Of a DNA stretch of 64,000 nt, positions 1-11,847 are shown piece after piece (position 1 is the first letter of the stretch; every line of letters starts with the position of its first letter). The notes under the pieces are model-generated. The model did no database searches. It saw only the letters and a program-made list of their open reading frames with translations, and was not told the DNA's origin. The stretch spans positions 1,348,501-1,412,500 of the forward strand of contig JAZKJV010000682.1 of assembly GCA_037367405.1 (NCBI GenBank), written 5' to 3'. This stretch comes from Ottelia alismoides (taxonomy: Eukaryota; Streptophyta; Magnoliopsida; Alismatales; Hydrocharitaceae). Both the position numbers and the translations under genes were made by a program.

Positions 1-720
1 ATAAAATCAACTCTATAATGTACATATTACTAATATTAATTAAAGAAAAATACTAGAAAATACTAACTTGTAATTTTGTCCAATAAAATCCAAATCCTAG
101 ATCGAAGATAAAAAGATGTAAACATGAACATCTCCCTTATATAGTGTCCTATGGACCCCTACTCACTTTTGAATTAATGTATATTCAATTATCTACAAAA
201 CAAGATAAAATTCAAAAGAATCAGGGTTCACATGTGAAACATAGGTTTTGAGCCCTCAATGTATATTGTATAAACTGACTAATTTGACCTTATTACTTTA
301 TGCATAACAATAATGCTTTTTTATTTATTTCTTTTGCATTTATTTTCTTTGATTTATGTTTTAATAAGACATGCAATAAAATTCAAGCAAATATCAAGGA
401 AAATAAATCAACATGAGTATGTATATATAGTATGTACATATGTCCCCTTTATTTTATTTCTGTATTTTATTAATTATTAAAAAAACCAAAAAAAAGATCA
501 TTATGTAAATATTTTTTTATATTTTATCTTTTTGAAAAATGATAAAAAAATACAAAAATTCAGTATTTTATATCTATAGAGTACCACCAAAATATTTTTA
601 TACAGTTGATCTGTTTTGATTTGGGTCCTTCATAAAATTGTAGATCTCATCAATACGAGAAATTTTCATGTTGATCAAATTTTGATTTAACTTCATTTAC
701 TGCTTTAACATTTCTTTTTT
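1..720. other. AT-rich intergenic spacer
   Basis: I see no coding region, RNA gene or clear transposon end here. The stretch is strongly AT-rich, with many short A and T runs and stop codons in every frame. Confidence 0.6.
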
Positions 721-814
721 TGACTGACCTCCTACGGAAAGGAGATCAAATTTGAGTTGTAATTCTATTTTATTAAGTGATTTTATTGTTATTCAGCATA
801 ACAAAGAAGAGAAT

Positions 815-888
815 CATGCTCTGTAGGATTTAAACCTACGATATCGGGTTTTGGAGACCCGCATTCTACTGAACTGAATTAAGAGCGC
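815..888 (-). tRNA. trnW-CCA: Plastid-type tRNA-Trp (CCA) copy, probably inactive
   Basis: On the minus strand this 74-nt stretch reads as the plastid tryptophan tRNA (also found as a plastid-derived copy in plant mitochondria). It starts GCGCTCTTAATTCAG, has the anticodon loop CTCCAAA (anticodon CCA) and a T-arm with GGTTTAAATCC, and ends AGAGCATG. The acceptor stem carries a C:A mismatch where the usual 3' strand reads AGAGCGT, and the T loop also differs from the plastid form, so it has drifted. The CCA tail is not encoded, as expected. It lies in AT-rich nuclear-type sequence beside transposons, so I infer an organelle-to-nucleus insertion. I could not confirm petG or trnP remnants beside it. 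Confidence 0.8.
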
Positions 889-1990
889 TTTATTTTTTTA
901 TGTTTTATGAGTGGAATTTGAGCTAAAGAATTGGTTATTGCCCTAGATAGATATCCGGATAGCCATTCTGGTAGTTGGTAGCCTTAATGGAATTGATCAA
1001 ATTCTATTTCCCGTTATTCTCCGAGGATATTAAGTAGCTGGAAAGATAGGACCAGGGACGAGAGAAGCAAGAAAACCCCAAGGAAGAAGAGAGAGCTTAT
1101 CGAGTGGGGGGAGCGAATCGTTGTCTTTGTAGAATAACAAAGAGATCATCGGACTGGTCCCCTTCGCATGACCTAAAAAGAAGTAGAGGTTCGTGCATGC
1201 ATCATACTCTAAGAAAACCCGAAAAACAACATTCATTGTTATTGTTGCAGTAGTACCGGTATGCCCCAAAGGCAACAATGAGATCACAACTAACAAGAGC
1301 ACTAGATTCTAAGGAGGTTGAAGTACCAACCACCCATCTCGAATTACTACTTTACATGCATATTCCAAGGTTATAAATTATAATACCACAATTATCTCGA
1401 ACTATTGAATGTCTATTCAGATGATAAACAAAAAACAAACACCTCAATGGCGGCCCCTTCGTTTCGGGGGGTTTTGGGTGGGTAATCCCTGGCTTGGGGG
1501 TTTCTCCTTGGTTTGGGGCCAAAACCCTCTGGATCAAACAAACATATTTTATTCCCTCTATTGTGGAATCCACTAGTGGCAGAGCCATGATTTCTTTATA
1601 GGTGGGTCCAAATGTAAATAAATAAAAATACACCGATGTGTAGATAATTCAAAATGCTACTATTGAGATATATTATATAAAAAATGATGGATAATGTCTG
1701 AGATAACCATACATAATTTATTGAAGCTATCCTTGATGGATTTTATTGAGTTGAAACCAACAATAATACTTCTCATATTTCATTTCTCTGATATCTCATT
1801 CTCGAAGCCGAATTCTTTTGTTCTTTTAGCCAGAATCAATCCTTAAAATAATAAACATTTGTTCTTGTGTTTTTTTGGTGCAGTTGGTTGAAAACTTGAA
1901 TTATTAAAGTTTGGATCACGATAGTCTTTATACTATAATAACCCTCCGTTCTTCCCAAAGCGCACCAGGATCTCCTCCGCTCACTAGGGT
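889..1990. other. Spacer beside the tRNA-Trp copy, no recognised gene
   Basis: This 1.1 kb could include more of the organelle insertion, but I recognise no plastid or mitochondrial gene in it. A 90-codon open frame on the minus strand (1030-1302) with hydrophobic stretches is the only ORF of note. It matches nothing I know and is probably chance. A G/C-rich patch at 1447-1535 with runs of G looks like part of a small transposon, but I found no paired end. Confidence 0.4.
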
Positions 1991-1991
1991 A

Positions 1992-2536
1992 GAGCATTGG
2001 GCCGGGCCGGCCCGGACCTGACCCTGATCCGACCCGCAAAAATCCGGGCCGGCCCGAACCCGATGTACAAATGGACCGGGCCCGAGTCCTCATTTTTCAA
2101 AAATATTATGCTCGGGCCGGGTCGGGTCCGAACCCGGAGTACAAATGGGTCGGGCCCGGGCCCTCATATTTCAAAATATCATATTAGAACTAAATGAGGG
2201 GACACATATTTATAGTCACAATACATCCAATATTTCCTTCGTCCATCAATAATAATATTATATCGTAACAATACATCCAATATTCATGTGTTACGGATGA
2301 ATTATATCCATAACAATAAATTGGAATCGAAATGCAACTTCATGTAATCTAAAATAAGTGCGGGTTGAGACCGGCCCGAGCTCGAGCCCGACTCAAATCC
2401 GAGCCCGATCCCACGGGTCTTGGACCGGGCCTCAGTTTGCTGAAAAAAGCGGACCTCGACCCGACCCAAGACCCACAGAAAATTGATGGGCTCTGACTGG
2501 ACTTTTCCGGGTTGGGCCCAATGGAGCCCAATGCTC
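1992..2536. mobile_element. GC-rich MITE-like element
   Basis: The segment is bounded by an inverted pair, GAGCATTGGG at 1992-2001 and CCCAATGCTC at 2527-2536. Just inside both ends it has long GGGCC/GGCCC-rich stretches, with a more AT-rich middle. This architecture suits a non-autonomous hAT-type MITE. I could not find a clean 8-bp target duplication, so the exact borders and the superfamily are inferred. It lies directly upstream of the adaptin pseudogene. Short open frames on both strands are low-complexity by-products. Confidence 0.45.
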
Positions 2537-2580
2537 CACTCTACCGCTCACCACGTCTCGACAGTGCCGCTGGAACGATG

Positions 2581-4380
2581 ATGCCGCAGTTCAGGGCGAC
2601 GGCTTAGTGTCTGAGCAAGGCGTCGAGCCTCGTGCTCCGCATCGGTGTCGACGCCCACCTCTACGACCGCCCCAACGACGTCAGCATCGCTCCGGTCCCC
2701 GACAACGAGTTCGATCCCCACCGAGTCGAGGCCCTCAAGCGCCTCATAGTTCTCATCTCCCAGGGCGCCTACGTCATGTCTCCGTCGTCCCACCTTTCTT
2801 TCCACCACTACTCAATCCTTCAATTCGGGCCTTTTTTTATACTTTCCGACTAGAAAGGACCGATCTTTGACCCGTTCGACAACTCCAATCTCTAGCCATT
2901 GCCCTGCCAATCCTTAAGCAGAGTTCTTGATTTGCAAAATATTCACTGTATGCCAACCATACGCAGGTTGTAAAGAATGTGACATCGCAGAGTCTGACCT
3001 GTACCTGCTCGATTATGCACTAAAGTATGACCAGCCTTTGTTCGTAGCAGCTGCATTTGTTTCTAAAAAAAATCTTCTTTAGTCCTTTGCTAAGAATTTA
3101 ATATCTGGGATTGCCATTTTCAATTTTTCAAAAGATGTTGTGCAAACATTTTAGCCATATAATCATATCATGATGCTCGTTTACGTGTTATAGGCAGTGT
3201 CCATATTCCATACTCGAATTGTAATTCCATATTAAACACACATTTCATTACTGTGCTATAGCCGGGGCAATTATATTATTGTAAATGCTTAAACGATTCT
3301 CACTGTCGCTGAATTACATGGAAGCTTTGAGTTATGTTTTAAACTTGCTCTAATAAGGATGAAGAAAGTGTAGTCGTATTAGTTTTTCTACACTGAAATC
3401 TTGCATTATCCTCAGCTGTTTCTGAATTTTCTTTTATCTTGCTAAATCAGGCATCCCGAGGAAGTGTTTCTGTCGACAAACTGTTTTGAGGACTTGTCAA
3501 TTTTAAATCCTTTGTTTCGAGCACACGCTTTGAGAATAATGGCTGTAATTCAATTACATGCTCCAGTTCCTATTGTTTCCACTGCTGTGAGCAAATGCGC
3601 AAGAGCCCTGCTTATGTTAGAAAATGTGCTGCAAATGAGCTCCCTAAGTGGAACGATATCCAAGTTCCAACAAGTTGAAAATGTACAAGATGAAAATGAC
3701 TCTATCATCAAAGAGGTTAGTTGTCTATTTATTTGAGACTCTACTCCCATCTATTGCCAGATGTTGTAATAGAGTTATATATTTTGTACAGTTTGTCAGT
3801 CTGCTTCTAGATGACAATTCTCGGGTTGTGGTTGTGGCTGCTGCATATGCTTCAACTCAGTATTCCATCGTAAATTGTCATTCATAGTTAGGAACTTCAA
3901 AACTATATGTGAAATTCTTCTGGAGGTTGAGGAATGGCAGCAGATTATGTTGATTGAAGTTCTTCTAAGACATGTTATTGCAAACCATGGTTTAGTCAAA
4001 GAGTCTGCCATTTCCCCTTCTGGGCATGCTCTGATTTTTGAAATGGAAATACTTGCTTGAAGGTGAACAGTTAACATACCACGGTAGGGCGTAAGTCATC
4101 GGTTCAAATTCAGGTGAATTTACTATGGTTCGAAAGCTACATTGAAGGACCTGGAAAACACTTGCTTGAGACCAAAAACCCCGGAAGGCTTCTGAAAGGT
4201 TTGCTTATGCTCTTTTCTACAAGCAGCCAGAATGGTGACATTGAGCTCCTGCCACATTGTACATCTCTATTATTATGAAGCGTACACTGGATAATGGCCT
4301 CAAGAGAGAACCTGCATCGGATTGTTGAGCCTATACTATTTGTTCTGAGATCATCTCCTTCTTCAAGATATGTGGTAGGC
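2581..4380 (+). pseudogene. AP-3 complex beta-adaptin pseudogene, introns retained
   Basis: This is a decayed 5' part of the gene for the large beta subunit of the AP-3 adaptor complex, which in plants sorts cargo from Golgi/endosomes to the vacuole. The start MMPQFRATA is followed at once by an in-frame TAG (2605-2607), and then LSKASSLVLRIGVDAHLYDR and EALKRL match the family's N-terminus. Later blocks in the right order are VVKNVTSQSL (from 2967), NCFEDLSILNPLFRAHALRI (3451-3715, shifting frame after VSKCAR), LLLDDNSRVVVVAAAYAS then EVEEWQQIMLIEVLLRHVIA (3792-4020, another frameshift), and YIEGPGKHL plus HRIVEPILFVLRSSP (4117-4380). The blocks are separated by intron-like DNA with AG acceptors and GT donors, so it is a duplicated genomic copy and not a retrocopy. 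The later adaptin domains and the ear are absent. Confidence 0.85.
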
Positions 4381-4569
4381 AACGTATGTTGCACTACTGT
4401 GTATGTGGATGTGCACATGCATGTTTGTGTATGTATGCTACCATCTTCATCACACTTCCCTTCTTAAAGGATTTTAATGAGATTCAAGTGGAGACTTCCT
4501 TTTTTCCATAGATCTCAAGATTTAAGATCATGCCGGTGCTCATGTTTCACATAAATACAAGAAAAATAG

Positions 4570-4797
4570 TGTAAGACTAGGACCACAAGGTATATTGAGG
4601 AAACACTGGAGTTCTGGCGGGAGAGACAGTTGCTAAGAACACCTATTAAGGACAAGGGCATCATATCAGTAGCAGTAAAGAGAAATGCGCGTATGATTAG
4701 GGTGGGGACTTACATGACCATTTTTGAGATTGAAAAGAAGAGCATGCTCATTTTAACCAACACAATATCCAGCTATGTTTTGTCAGCTGGCACTTGA
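4570..4797 (+). other. Open frame without ATG, unrecognised
   Basis: A 75-codon open stretch lies between an upstream TAG and a TGA. It reads RYIEETLEFWRERQLL and later FEIEKKSMLILTNTISSYVL, which has the look of real protein sequence: amphipathic, well mixed and not low-complexity. It has no upstream ATG. It could be an exon of a lost gene, or a more distant piece of the adaptin pseudogene that ends about 200 bp upstream, though I could not align it to that family. I assign no function. Confidence 0.25.
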
Positions 4798-5109
4798 TAG
4801 CCAAATTGCATGTTTAATAGATACTCTTACTAGTGCTGGATTGTTTACTTATTCAAGACTATATAAGTTAATTTGAATCAATACTGATTTTTTTGAGATT
4901 TTACTAACACGAAGCTACACATATTCGTTATTCTATTATTGTACTTTTAAGATTTGGAAAATTTTAATCTGCTTGTAGCTTCTATAGTGTGGCATCAAGT
5001 TCTAAACACATTTCTTATTTTATTTTCTTCTTGGATGCAACAACCTTCCATTCTTGACACTTATAGAGCAATTCTATTGTTACATCTTGATGGTTGGAAT
5101 TATCAAACC

Positions 5110-5380
5110 TTTGAAAGTATAATATAAACTATGCGGAATCAAAGAATGTGAGAGAAAACTCGGATTTATGTAGGCCCCCTTCTAGATGAGTGGGATGAAA
5201 CCGCTGGAGAAAATCATAACATGCTAGATATTCATTAAATTTTCAGTTAGGAACAAGGATATGACTCTTTATAACCCCCAATATAACCAAATCTCACCAC
5301 TCGACAATATGGGCCTAGACAAATCCCACGCAAATAGTCTAATTTCACAATCCTCTCAACACTCCCCCTTAAGTTGGAGC
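5110..5380 (-). mobile_element. Copia-type LTR end with polypurine tract (fragment)
   Basis: Read on the minus strand, a purine-rich tract (AACTTAAGGGGGAG, within 5362-5378) is followed directly by TGTTGAGAGG, the usual PPT plus TG start of a copia 3' LTR. The LTR-like part holds a TTATAAAGAGTC box that could be its TATA element. A related LTR end occurs at 61.9-62.15 kb. Both share the words GGATGAAACC and TATA..CCCC in the same order. The outer LTR border and the rest of the element are not identified. Confidence 0.5.
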
Positions 5381-6890
5381 ATTTACAGCTCAAATTAGAT
5401 AATACAATACTTAATACATATAAGTTGGGTACAATTTCTCAAATATAACTCTCAAACTCTAAATTGCATCTTGTGATATAGGGAATCCGTACTTTGACCT
5501 TTGAAATGATCTGGATATGGAAACAGAAATAAGCCTTTCCACTTGAGTCTGGTGCTGCCATAGGAAGTCCCCATAACGGTCATCATAGAATATTTGTAAT
5601 GGGTCTCTCCAACACGAGAGCTTCGAAATGGGCCTATCCCATACACTAACTCAAATAATGAGATCTCTACGCTAGAGTCCCTATGGATCTCTCGTATCGA
5701 GCATCTACCATGGGTCTCTGACATATGTAGTCCACACTAAGACTTCAAGCTAAACACATGAGTATAGGGATCTCTTATAAAAAATCTCATTTATGGACCT
5801 CGTATAATATATGGAGGAAGCATCCTTGTTCACGTCGCGCTAGCGGTAGCCATCGTCCTCATCATCGATGGAGCTCCCTTCCCCTTTGACGCCTTTGCGT
5901 GCCCCACTCAATCTCGTGCACAAGCGAGTGTCGGGTCTAGTAGCTCCACTCTGCCCGCTGGATCACCATCCCTAGTCACCATCGTCGATGTTGTTGCTGC
6001 GTTGACAACCCATGAGCTCACTGTGCTCACGATCACCACCTCCGATATCCACCTTACGAGTGTCACCACCGACCTCTTTATGGAGACTAAATCTTAGCGG
6101 GAGTTGCTGCCTCCATCATCCCACCGAAATCGGATGGCTTGTTATGGAAAGAGACAACCTTGTCAATGGTTTCTCTTTTAGTCCTAAGGGGAACCGTACT
6201 CCCAAAAGGAAGGTGGCTATTTTGGACGAATCACAAAAGAGCACTACCTACAAAAAAATCTTTATCTAAGGGTGAAACTTGGTGGGAGTAGGAATTTATT
6301 TAATTTAAGTGAAGGGGTAAGAAATCTATACTTATCCCAACTTGAGGAGAAATATTACAATGAGGGAGCTGAAGAAAAAAGGAGCGGACAACAATCTATT
6401 TGCATTAGAATTAGGACAATTGGACCTCACTATATAAGGGCATGTGGGCAAAATACATTATGGAAATCTCCCCTAGATAAAACTGCGGGTTCCACCATGG
6501 CCTCCCTAAACTCCATAATTTCCCCAATGAAGTTGCCACATCAATTTTCCCACCATTTCACCCCCCAAAGATGGCAATCGTATGAGAAGCTCCGCAATAA
6601 TGTGGGCTCCACCATGTGTGCCCCATCAGTTCTTCAACTATAGTCATCTCCAACATGATGTTGGTCCTATAAGAACCCTGACAGTGACTTGGGTCTCGCC
6701 ACATGCACCTTTATGCTCTTTCCGCTCGAGCTCTGAAGCATTACAAATTTACAATCAAACGACCATTCACTACATCCGGAGATCCAACCACTCATGGGGA
6801 AATGAGTTTTTTGAAGCGAACGAGAGCTGATTTAATGCGGAGTCCCAATGAGAACTTTGTCCATTTAGTTTTGTCCCATTATTAAATTAG
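5381..6890. other. Probable retroelement-derived filler
   Basis: This sequence follows the copia PPT and may be the decayed interior of that element. Short open frames at 5452-5724, 6012-6269 and 6272-6643 have no recognisable domains. A GC-richer patch at 5840-6070 looks like former coding DNA. I see nothing in it that I can name. Confidence 0.35.
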
Positions 6891-7320
6891 GATTGTTAGA
6901 GTTGGTAGTTTTATTTAACTTAAGGTTAACTTTATTTGCGTCCTATTGAGTTCGTCGTAATTTTCTTTTTGTATAAATAATGAGATTGTATGTGATCTCA
7001 ATTAATTAGTTATTTGGTTAGAGAAATTTTAAGAGTGGCTTTGTTTGGATTTTACTTCCTTTTCTATGCTACCCTCCTGTATAAAGGGGTTAATATGCAT
7101 TGTAATATGCATTTGAAGTTTAATAAAATTTGGAGTTTCTCCGATTATCTCATTCTCTCTTTATCTCTCCCTCAACGCAATCTTTATGATTCTCTTCCAA
7201 AACCCCGCACAACATGTGCATTCTTCTTATTTCTCATCTCTTTCGCAAATTTCTTCCACCTTAAATTTCCATCTGCATCATTGTCGCTTCGAAAATTGTA
7301 TCATATTGGCGTTGTAGGAA
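6890..7320 (+). repeat. Possible LTR or LTR-like region
   Basis: The stretch contains TGTATAAATAATGAGATTG and, further on, TGTATAAAGGGG followed by an AATAAAAT-type signal and a pyrimidine-rich leader. This promoter-plus-polyadenylation pattern is typical of plant LTRs. No TG..CA termini, target duplication or partner LTR could be found, so this is a weak call. Confidence 0.25.
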
Positions 7321-7327
7321 GGTGAAA

Positions 7328-7790
7328 GGTTTGCTTTTCGAAGGTTAACTTCTCCAAAGCATACAACCGTGATGATTGGAAATATATTCGGGTGTCACTA
7401 TCCCGTCATGGTTTTCTAAAGGAGTAGATTGGATGGATGAAGTGGTACGTGATGACAACCTCCTATTCGGTCCTGTTGAATGGGAGGTAGCTTGGTGGCG
7501 GTTTCCAGTCTCAGAGGAACATGTGACAAGGTTGCCCGTTGGCACCGTTGTTTGTTATTGTAGTTGATGCACTCACGAGGATGGTGTCACACACAGTTAA
7601 TGGTGGTCTTTGTCACAGTTACTCGGGGGGGGGGGGCATTTTGACCCCCCTCTTGTATGCAGATGACACCAATTTTTTTGTGGAGGGTGAGATAGAGGTG
7701 GCTAAGAATGTGGCAAAGGTACTTGAGCTATTTAGCTTATTTTCTGGACTACATTTAATTGCAAGAAATACTTTTTATTCATTTGGGATG
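7328..7790 (+). pseudogene. L1-type LINE reverse transcriptase fragment A, 5' piece
   Basis: Conceptual translation gives KVNFSKAYNRDDWKY, the RT motif around the first catalytic Asp, then FVIVVDALTRMV and LLYADDTNFFVEGE, the YxDD box of plant L1 retrotransposons, with several frameshifts and stops. A polyG run near 7626 sits just before the YADD block. The fragment ends exactly at the GGATG target site of the copia insertion and resumes at 12732. It was a reverse transcriptase and is now non-coding. Confidence 0.75.
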
Positions 7791-7937
7791 TGTGGAGAAG
7801 AGAATGAATTGTTGTATTTATTCCATGAGTCTAGGATTTCTTATATAGAAAGAAGCCTTGAATAGCAAAAAGGAAGAATTACATACCCTAAAGGGTTGCA
7901 TGATCCAAATGAAATAGAAATACAAATAACTCTAACA
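7791..7937 (-). repeat. Copia 3' LTR
   Basis: On the minus strand it begins TGTTAGAGTTATT and ends in CACA. It is preceded by the purine-rich tract CTTGAGGGAGAG (7938-7949), the polypurine tract. It pairs with the LTR at 12580-12731. Confidence 0.85.
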
Positions 7938-7944
7938 CTCTCCC

Positions 7945-8500
7945 TCAAGTTGGAGCATATATGTCGATCATGTCAAACTTGTAAATCAAACACGAAAGGC
8001 GTTTATTAGTTAGTGCCTTCGTGAAGATGTCTGCAAGCTGCAGTTCAATGGAGATGTGTGTAGTGATCATTCCTCCTCGTACTGCATCACGAATGAAGTG
8101 ATGGTCAATCTCAATGTACTTGGTCCGCTCATGGAATACAAGATTGGTAGAGGTACATAGAAGAATGTTGTCACAGTATAAAGGTATGTGAGTAGCAACT
8201 GAAAGTCCAAGTTCCTGTAAAAAGGAGACAAGCCATGCAATCTCACATGTGGCTTGGGCCATTGCCCTCTATTCTGCACTCTATCTGGAGACCACTGTCT
8301 GCTCCTTGCTTCGCTAAGTAACCAAGTTGCCTCCAACGAGCATGGCGTAGCCTGTAGTGGATTGACGATCCTCATGCGAGCTGGAATAGTTATTATCTGT
8401 ATAGGCGGAGACATCAATGTGACCATTGAACCCATAGAATAGTCCACGTCCAGGAGATTCCTTCGAATACCGAAGGATCAGAAGAAGAACCTGCAAATGA
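7945..8500 (-). pseudogene. Copia RNase H domain, broken
   Basis: Minus-strand frames give FNGHIDVSAYTDNNYSSS, SRQWSPDRV, EIAWLVSFLQELG, LYCDNILL and ERTKYIEIDHHFIRD. These are the usual blocks of copia RNase H (the D..D of the active site, then the IDxHFIRD block). They fall in at least three frames with stops. The block order and position next to the PPT and 3' LTR fit the end of pol. Confidence 0.8.
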
Positions 8501-8651
8501 TTGTAAATAGGTCACTCAATGTGCCGGCTGGTTCTGTTCTCAGCATATGATATATTTGGCCTAGTTACATTGATATAGAGAAGTTTACCTACTATGTTTC
8601 TATAGCGTGTAGTATCCTCAAATACAAGATCAATATACATGGAATGTTTCC

Positions 8652-9402
8652 TCAGTTCTGCAGGGATGCCAGCTTATTAAGAATGTCAAGGCAATACTTC
8701 TTCTGTAAGAGATGGAGTCTCCCTGTAGTGTGTATCGCCTCAATGCAAAGAAAGTAACAGAGTTGGTTAAGATCCTTCATGACAAAGACCTTATAGAGAA
8801 AGGTTTTGGCCTCAAATGCCAGGTTTGTTGTCTTCAGTGACAACCATATCATCAACATAGACATCAAGTATAACAATGTCAGTTAAGCACCGTTTGACAA
8901 AGACATAGTAATCATACATCGTCCTCTGAAAGCCAAGAGTACCGATCTCAGCGGTAAGTCTGTCAAACCATACCCGAGGGCTTTGCTTCAGGCCATAGAG
9001 GGCCTTACGTAGTCGACATACATGCTCCCCCTCGATTACATAACCCAACGGCTGCATCATGTAAACCTTCTCATCGAGGTCACCATAGAGAAAGACGTTC
9101 TTCACATCAAGTTGAAAGATGGGCCATGTCTTATTAACAACAATAGAAAGAATGGTGCGTATGGACCCCATTCTAGTAACTGGAGAGAAGGTCTTAAAGT
9201 AATCAACCCCATAGATCTGCGTGAAGTTTTTTGCAACCAATCTGGCTTTCAATCTATCAATGGACCCATCAGACAACTGTTTGATCATAAAGACCCATCT
9301 GCATGCAACATGACAAACTCCCGAGGGTACGATACAAAATTCCACATGCCCCAGAAGGTATGGACATCCATCTCCTCATCCATGGCATGTCACCAACCTT
9401 GA
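8652..9402 (-). pseudogene. Copia reverse transcriptase domain, broken
   Basis: The frame at 8812-9345 reads CRWVFMIKQLSDGSIDRLKA, RLVAKNFTQIYGVDYFKTFSP, FQLDVKNVFLYGDLDEKVYM, LRKALYGLKQSPRVWFD and LDVYVDDMVV, in the standard order of copia RT including the YVDD catalytic box. The downstream piece (8652-8876), which carries MKDLNQLCYFLCIEA, is in another frame. LDVKNVFLYGDL (usually NAFLHG) and similar changes show drift. The reverse transcriptase would have copied the element RNA in cytoplasmic particles. It is now inactive. Confidence 0.88.
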
Positions 9403-9546
9403 TCTTGCAGTGCACTATGATGATCTCTGGGAACAGAAGTGGCCATCAGGGCATCTGCAAACTTCTTGTTACAACTAGATAAACCATCACTAGAAGTAGA
9501 ATATTACATAGGGTGAAAGTACATTACCTTTTTTATTTGTGGAGAG

Positions 9547-10313
9547 CTATATGAAGCTCCTCAAGCACATCCGGGGAAACAATAGTGGGGGAATTGGAAG
9601 AGGGCATATTATCCTACAAAAAGGAACATGCAAAGGTACAAAATCAGGCCAATTAGTATGCTTGCATTTATAGGCGATCGGTGGTGGTGATAGATCCAAT
9701 GGCATGCCACTCACAGTCTGTGTAAAGAAGCTAGCATGCTCAAAGAAAGTGACATCCGTGGAAATATAGTATTGACACCCAACAAGATCATAGCACCGAT
9801 AGCCAATCTGAGTGTGAGAGTACCCAAGAAAGATGTACTTGATGGCCCTATGTGACAATTTCTCAGCAACATGGAAGTTGTGAACAAATGCAATGCACCT
9901 AAAAATCTTCAGTGGTAAAGGAAAAGGAGACTTATTAGGGTATAATAGAGAGAAAGGAGTGCCCCCCTTTAGGATAGAAGATGGGACTTTGTTTATGAGA
10001 TGAACAACACTAAGGATGACATTCCCCCAATAGCACTTGAGAACATTCATCAGAGTAAGGAGAGACCTAGCAATATCAAGAAGATGTCTGAGTTTCCTTT
10101 CTGCTACCCCATTTTGTTGAGAGGTATACACACAAGATGTTTGAGGTCTACTGGGAGGCAAAAAAAGACATCAAGTCTTGTTACGTGAACTCCAAAGCAT
10201 TGCCAGTACGAATAATTGAACGCAAGAAGATAAAGAAGTTTTGATATATTGAAAGAAATTCTTGACAATCTTATTAGTCTCCGAAAGTTCCTAAGATGAT
10301 CTACTATAATCAT
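9547..10313 (-). pseudogene. Copia integrase, C-terminal part, broken
   Basis: The frame at 9547-10161 has TSQQNGVAERKLRHLLDIAR, the end of the integrase core with its catalytic Glu, then YIFLGYSHTQIGYRCYD and YISTDVTFFE, the copia integrase C-terminal region. The preceding part (10104-10313), in another frame, carries ETNKIVKNFFQ-like sequence from the core. The N-terminal zinc-binding part further upstream (10.4-10.6 kb) is visible only as scattered, frameshifted words. Confidence 0.8.
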
Positions 10314-11433
10314 TCACAAAGATAATAAAATATCTATGACCACTCAAAGTTCGGATCGGACAAGTCCCCAACCATTACAATGGACTAATTCAAAAAGAGT
10401 GGTTCGATGCGTCGCAACATGAACAAGAAAAGAAGACCGATGATGTTTCTTGAACTCATACGTCTCGCACTGAAGGGGCTTTAGAGTAGAGATTTCAGGG
10501 AACATCATGGAGAGAGACTTGGCAGAATTATGCCCAAGGTGTATATGTCATAGGAACAAGTCTTCGGAGATGGACACAACACTGAAAAACCTAGAATATG
10601 AGGGAATGTCAAGATAATAGCATTCTTTTCATGCCCTCACCAAAAATCTGCCTTGTCTATATGTCCTGAAATAGCAACAAAATTCATCAAATATTACACG
10701 ACAATTAAGCTCAAGACAAAGCTTATGAATAGTCAATAAGCTAAGAGGGAAATCAGGAGCACAGTAAACCCCAGGCAATCAGAGTTTGCAGGATAACTCC
10801 ATGGTTCCAAGTTGCAACGGTAGTAACAGACGAGTGAGCCCCATTGGCGACTCGAAATGACTTTACCGATGAAGAAGATTTAGAGAAGGTTAGTAGACTA
10901 TCTTCTCCAATTATATGAGTAGAGGCTCCGAGTCAATGATCCAAGCAGGAGCAGTAGTAGTTGTAGAGTTGGCTACTGTACCTGAAGTGGCAACCAAAGT
11001 AGTAGTGGTAGTCTTACTGATAAAAGAAGCGGGTCCATGTGTTTGGAGGATCTACATCTGACGGGAGTAATCAGTAGCATTGAGTTGGACCGTATGTCTA
11101 CTAGAACCTAATCAGAAGACACTTCTGCAGCATCATAGGTGTTCTCGTTGGCACTATTGTCTAGACACAGATGTAAGCCAAACTTCTGCCAGTATTGTTC
11201 GGACGGATGACCCAGCGACTACAATGAATGTACTAAGGGTACTAAGGAGCAATAGTATCTCATCCACGACCATGACCCAGGTCACGTCCACGACCGCGGC
11301 CAAAGTCACGTCTACGACCTCCTAGGGAGCTCTTCAAGATGTCCAAATATGATCTTCATCGATAACAATGTGTCGAATATAAAAAATTACCTCTTCAATG
11401 CTTGATATATAGCACGCAGCATGGCCTCAAATT

Positions 11434-11847
11434 TCAGCGAAATTCGGTCGATTTTTTGTCGAATATCGATATCCAGTCGAAATCAAAATTCGACTGAAAT
11501 GACCGAAATGACCAAAATATGGGGGTCCTAGTACAAAAAATGATCGAAATGACCGAAATTCCATCAAGAAAATGATACACCTGCCCGTCTGAACGCTCCT
11601 GTACCTGTTTGGTGCAATAGGAGGATTGAAAGATCACAAGCTCCTCACATAGGCTAGTGAGATGCTTGTAGTACTCAGCTAGGGTAGAGTCACCCTGAGA
11701 TGTAGACCAGATCCGCTTATAGATGACAACGATGCATGACTTAGTCATCTTATGGGAGTATGTCTGCTCACGATCATCTAATATCTCCTTGGACGTATAT
11801 TTGAAAAGTAGGTTCAATGCAATATGCGCCTCAATGTTGTTGGCCAT
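11434..11847 (-). pseudogene. Copia gag fragment
   Basis: The frame reads HIALNLLFKYTSKEILDD, IYKRIWSTSQGDSTLAEYYK and HLTSLCEEL, the typical alpha-helical gag core of plant copia elements (a UBN2-like domain). An A/T-rich patch at 11430-11580 interrupts the expected continuation. The nucleocapsid zinc knuckle is not recognisable. The fragment lies between the primer site and integrase, as expected. Confidence 0.65.

Noticed and set aside
1030..1302. 90-codon minus-strand frame next to the tRNA-Trp copy, possible organelle gene
   Set aside because: I could not match it to any plastid or mitochondrial protein.
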